Part shown: positions 63,938 through 64,000 of the stretch, piece by piece
How positions within the stretch are numbered: position 1 is the first letter of the stretch
Layout of the letters: the number at the start of each line of letters is the position of its first letter
NCBI RefSeq assembly: GCF_000012305.1
Contig: NC_007204.1
Coordinates: forward strand, 2,108,001 to 2,172,000
Reading direction: 5' to 3'
DNA length: 64,000 bases
Origin: Psychrobacter arcticus 273-4
GTDB taxonomy: Bacteria > Pseudomonadota > Gammaproteobacteria > Pseudomonadales > Moraxellaceae
Translations under genes and position numbers: made by a program
The notes under the pieces: model-generated
What the model was told of the DNA's origin: nothing
The model's database searches: none
What the model saw: only the letters and a program-made list of their open reading frames with translations

Positions 63938-64000
63938 TTATTTACCGCCTGAAATGACGAATTTACTACCACAATTGTCCACGACATTATGACAATTACC
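63938..64000 (-). CDS. Possible C-terminal fragment of an unknown gene
   Basis: Only 20 codons are visible before a TAA at 63938-63940: GNCHNVVDNCGSKFVISGGK. The fragment is short and I cannot name it. It may be the end of a real gene whose start lies to the right, or chance. Confidence 0.3.
   Translation of the reverse strand, partial: GNCHNVVDNCGSKFVISGGK

Noticed and set aside
1..64000. CRISPR array, tRNA or rRNA genes, prophage
   Set aside because: No short regular repeat-spacer series, cloverleaf or rRNA-like sequence was noticed while reading both strands. The dispersed repeats are kilobases apart.

Overview
The window is a stretch of chromosome from a gammaproteobacterium of the family Moraxellaceae, most likely a Psychrobacter. 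This is inferred from the protein sequences, the moderately AT-rich base composition, the gene order gmk-rpoZ-spoT-ridA, and a SpoT whose synthetase domain looks degenerate, as reported for Acinetobacter. No database search was possible. Most of the window is core housekeeping DNA with about 50 genes. I see no tRNA, rRNA, CRISPR array, prophage or plasmid module.

Layout. 1-2.95 kb: start of tsaB, then ffh and divergent ypjD. 3.0-3.4 kb: a frameshifted IS630-type orfA remnant. 4.0-4.6 kb: rpmB-rpmG. 4.8-10 kb: small unknown and membrane proteins, rpe, a TIGR03643 protein, S-formylglutathione hydrolase and a membrane-anchored C13 caspase-like peptidase. 10.4-15 kb: htpG behind a sigma-32-type promoter, a thioesterase, and ispH. 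15.3-24.9 kb, plus strand: gmk, rpoZ, spoT, ridA, priA, an unknown gene and a KefC-type antiporter. 25-30.4 kb: a DUF2628-like membrane protein, trmB, a 1-kb non-coding region, recA and an N-terminally extended recX. 30.5-36.2 kb, minus strand: yidB-like, ygfX-like, sdhE, folP, ftsH, rlmE. 36.6-39.5 kb: yhbY, a DOMON-like protein, a secreted CHAP protein and dciA. 39.8-50.3 kb, minus strand: the distal division and cell-wall cluster murG-murC-ddl-ftsQ-ftsA-ftsZ-lpxC, interrupted between ddl and ftsQ by an intact IS982 element and a small repeat. 50.6-56.7 kb: gshB, pyrE, an unknown gene, an epimerase-like protein and a DUF4105 protein. 56.9-63.5 kb: ampD, murJ, a lipoprotein, an acetyltransferase, ribF, a DUF2789 protein and mdh.

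Functionally the window is rich in envelope and division genes (murG, murC, ddl, ftsQAZ, lpxC, murJ, ampD), replication and repair genes (dciA, priA, recA, recX), translation and ribosome assembly genes (rpmB, rpmG, rlmE, yhbY, trmB, ffh) and stress genes (htpG, ftsH, spoT).

The most striking non-genic feature is a family of about 140-150 bp hairpin-forming repeats that look like MITEs (miniature inverted-repeat elements). There are nine copies in 64 kb, in two subfamilies that share one core but have different flanks. They sit only between genes, often at 3' ends, and in two cases supply the stop codon of the neighbouring gene. Other points of interest are a DnaA-box/AT-rich cluster and paired palindromes upstream of recA, a transposon-end-like palindrome inside the ftsZ terminator, and the IS982 insertion that splits the division cluster.
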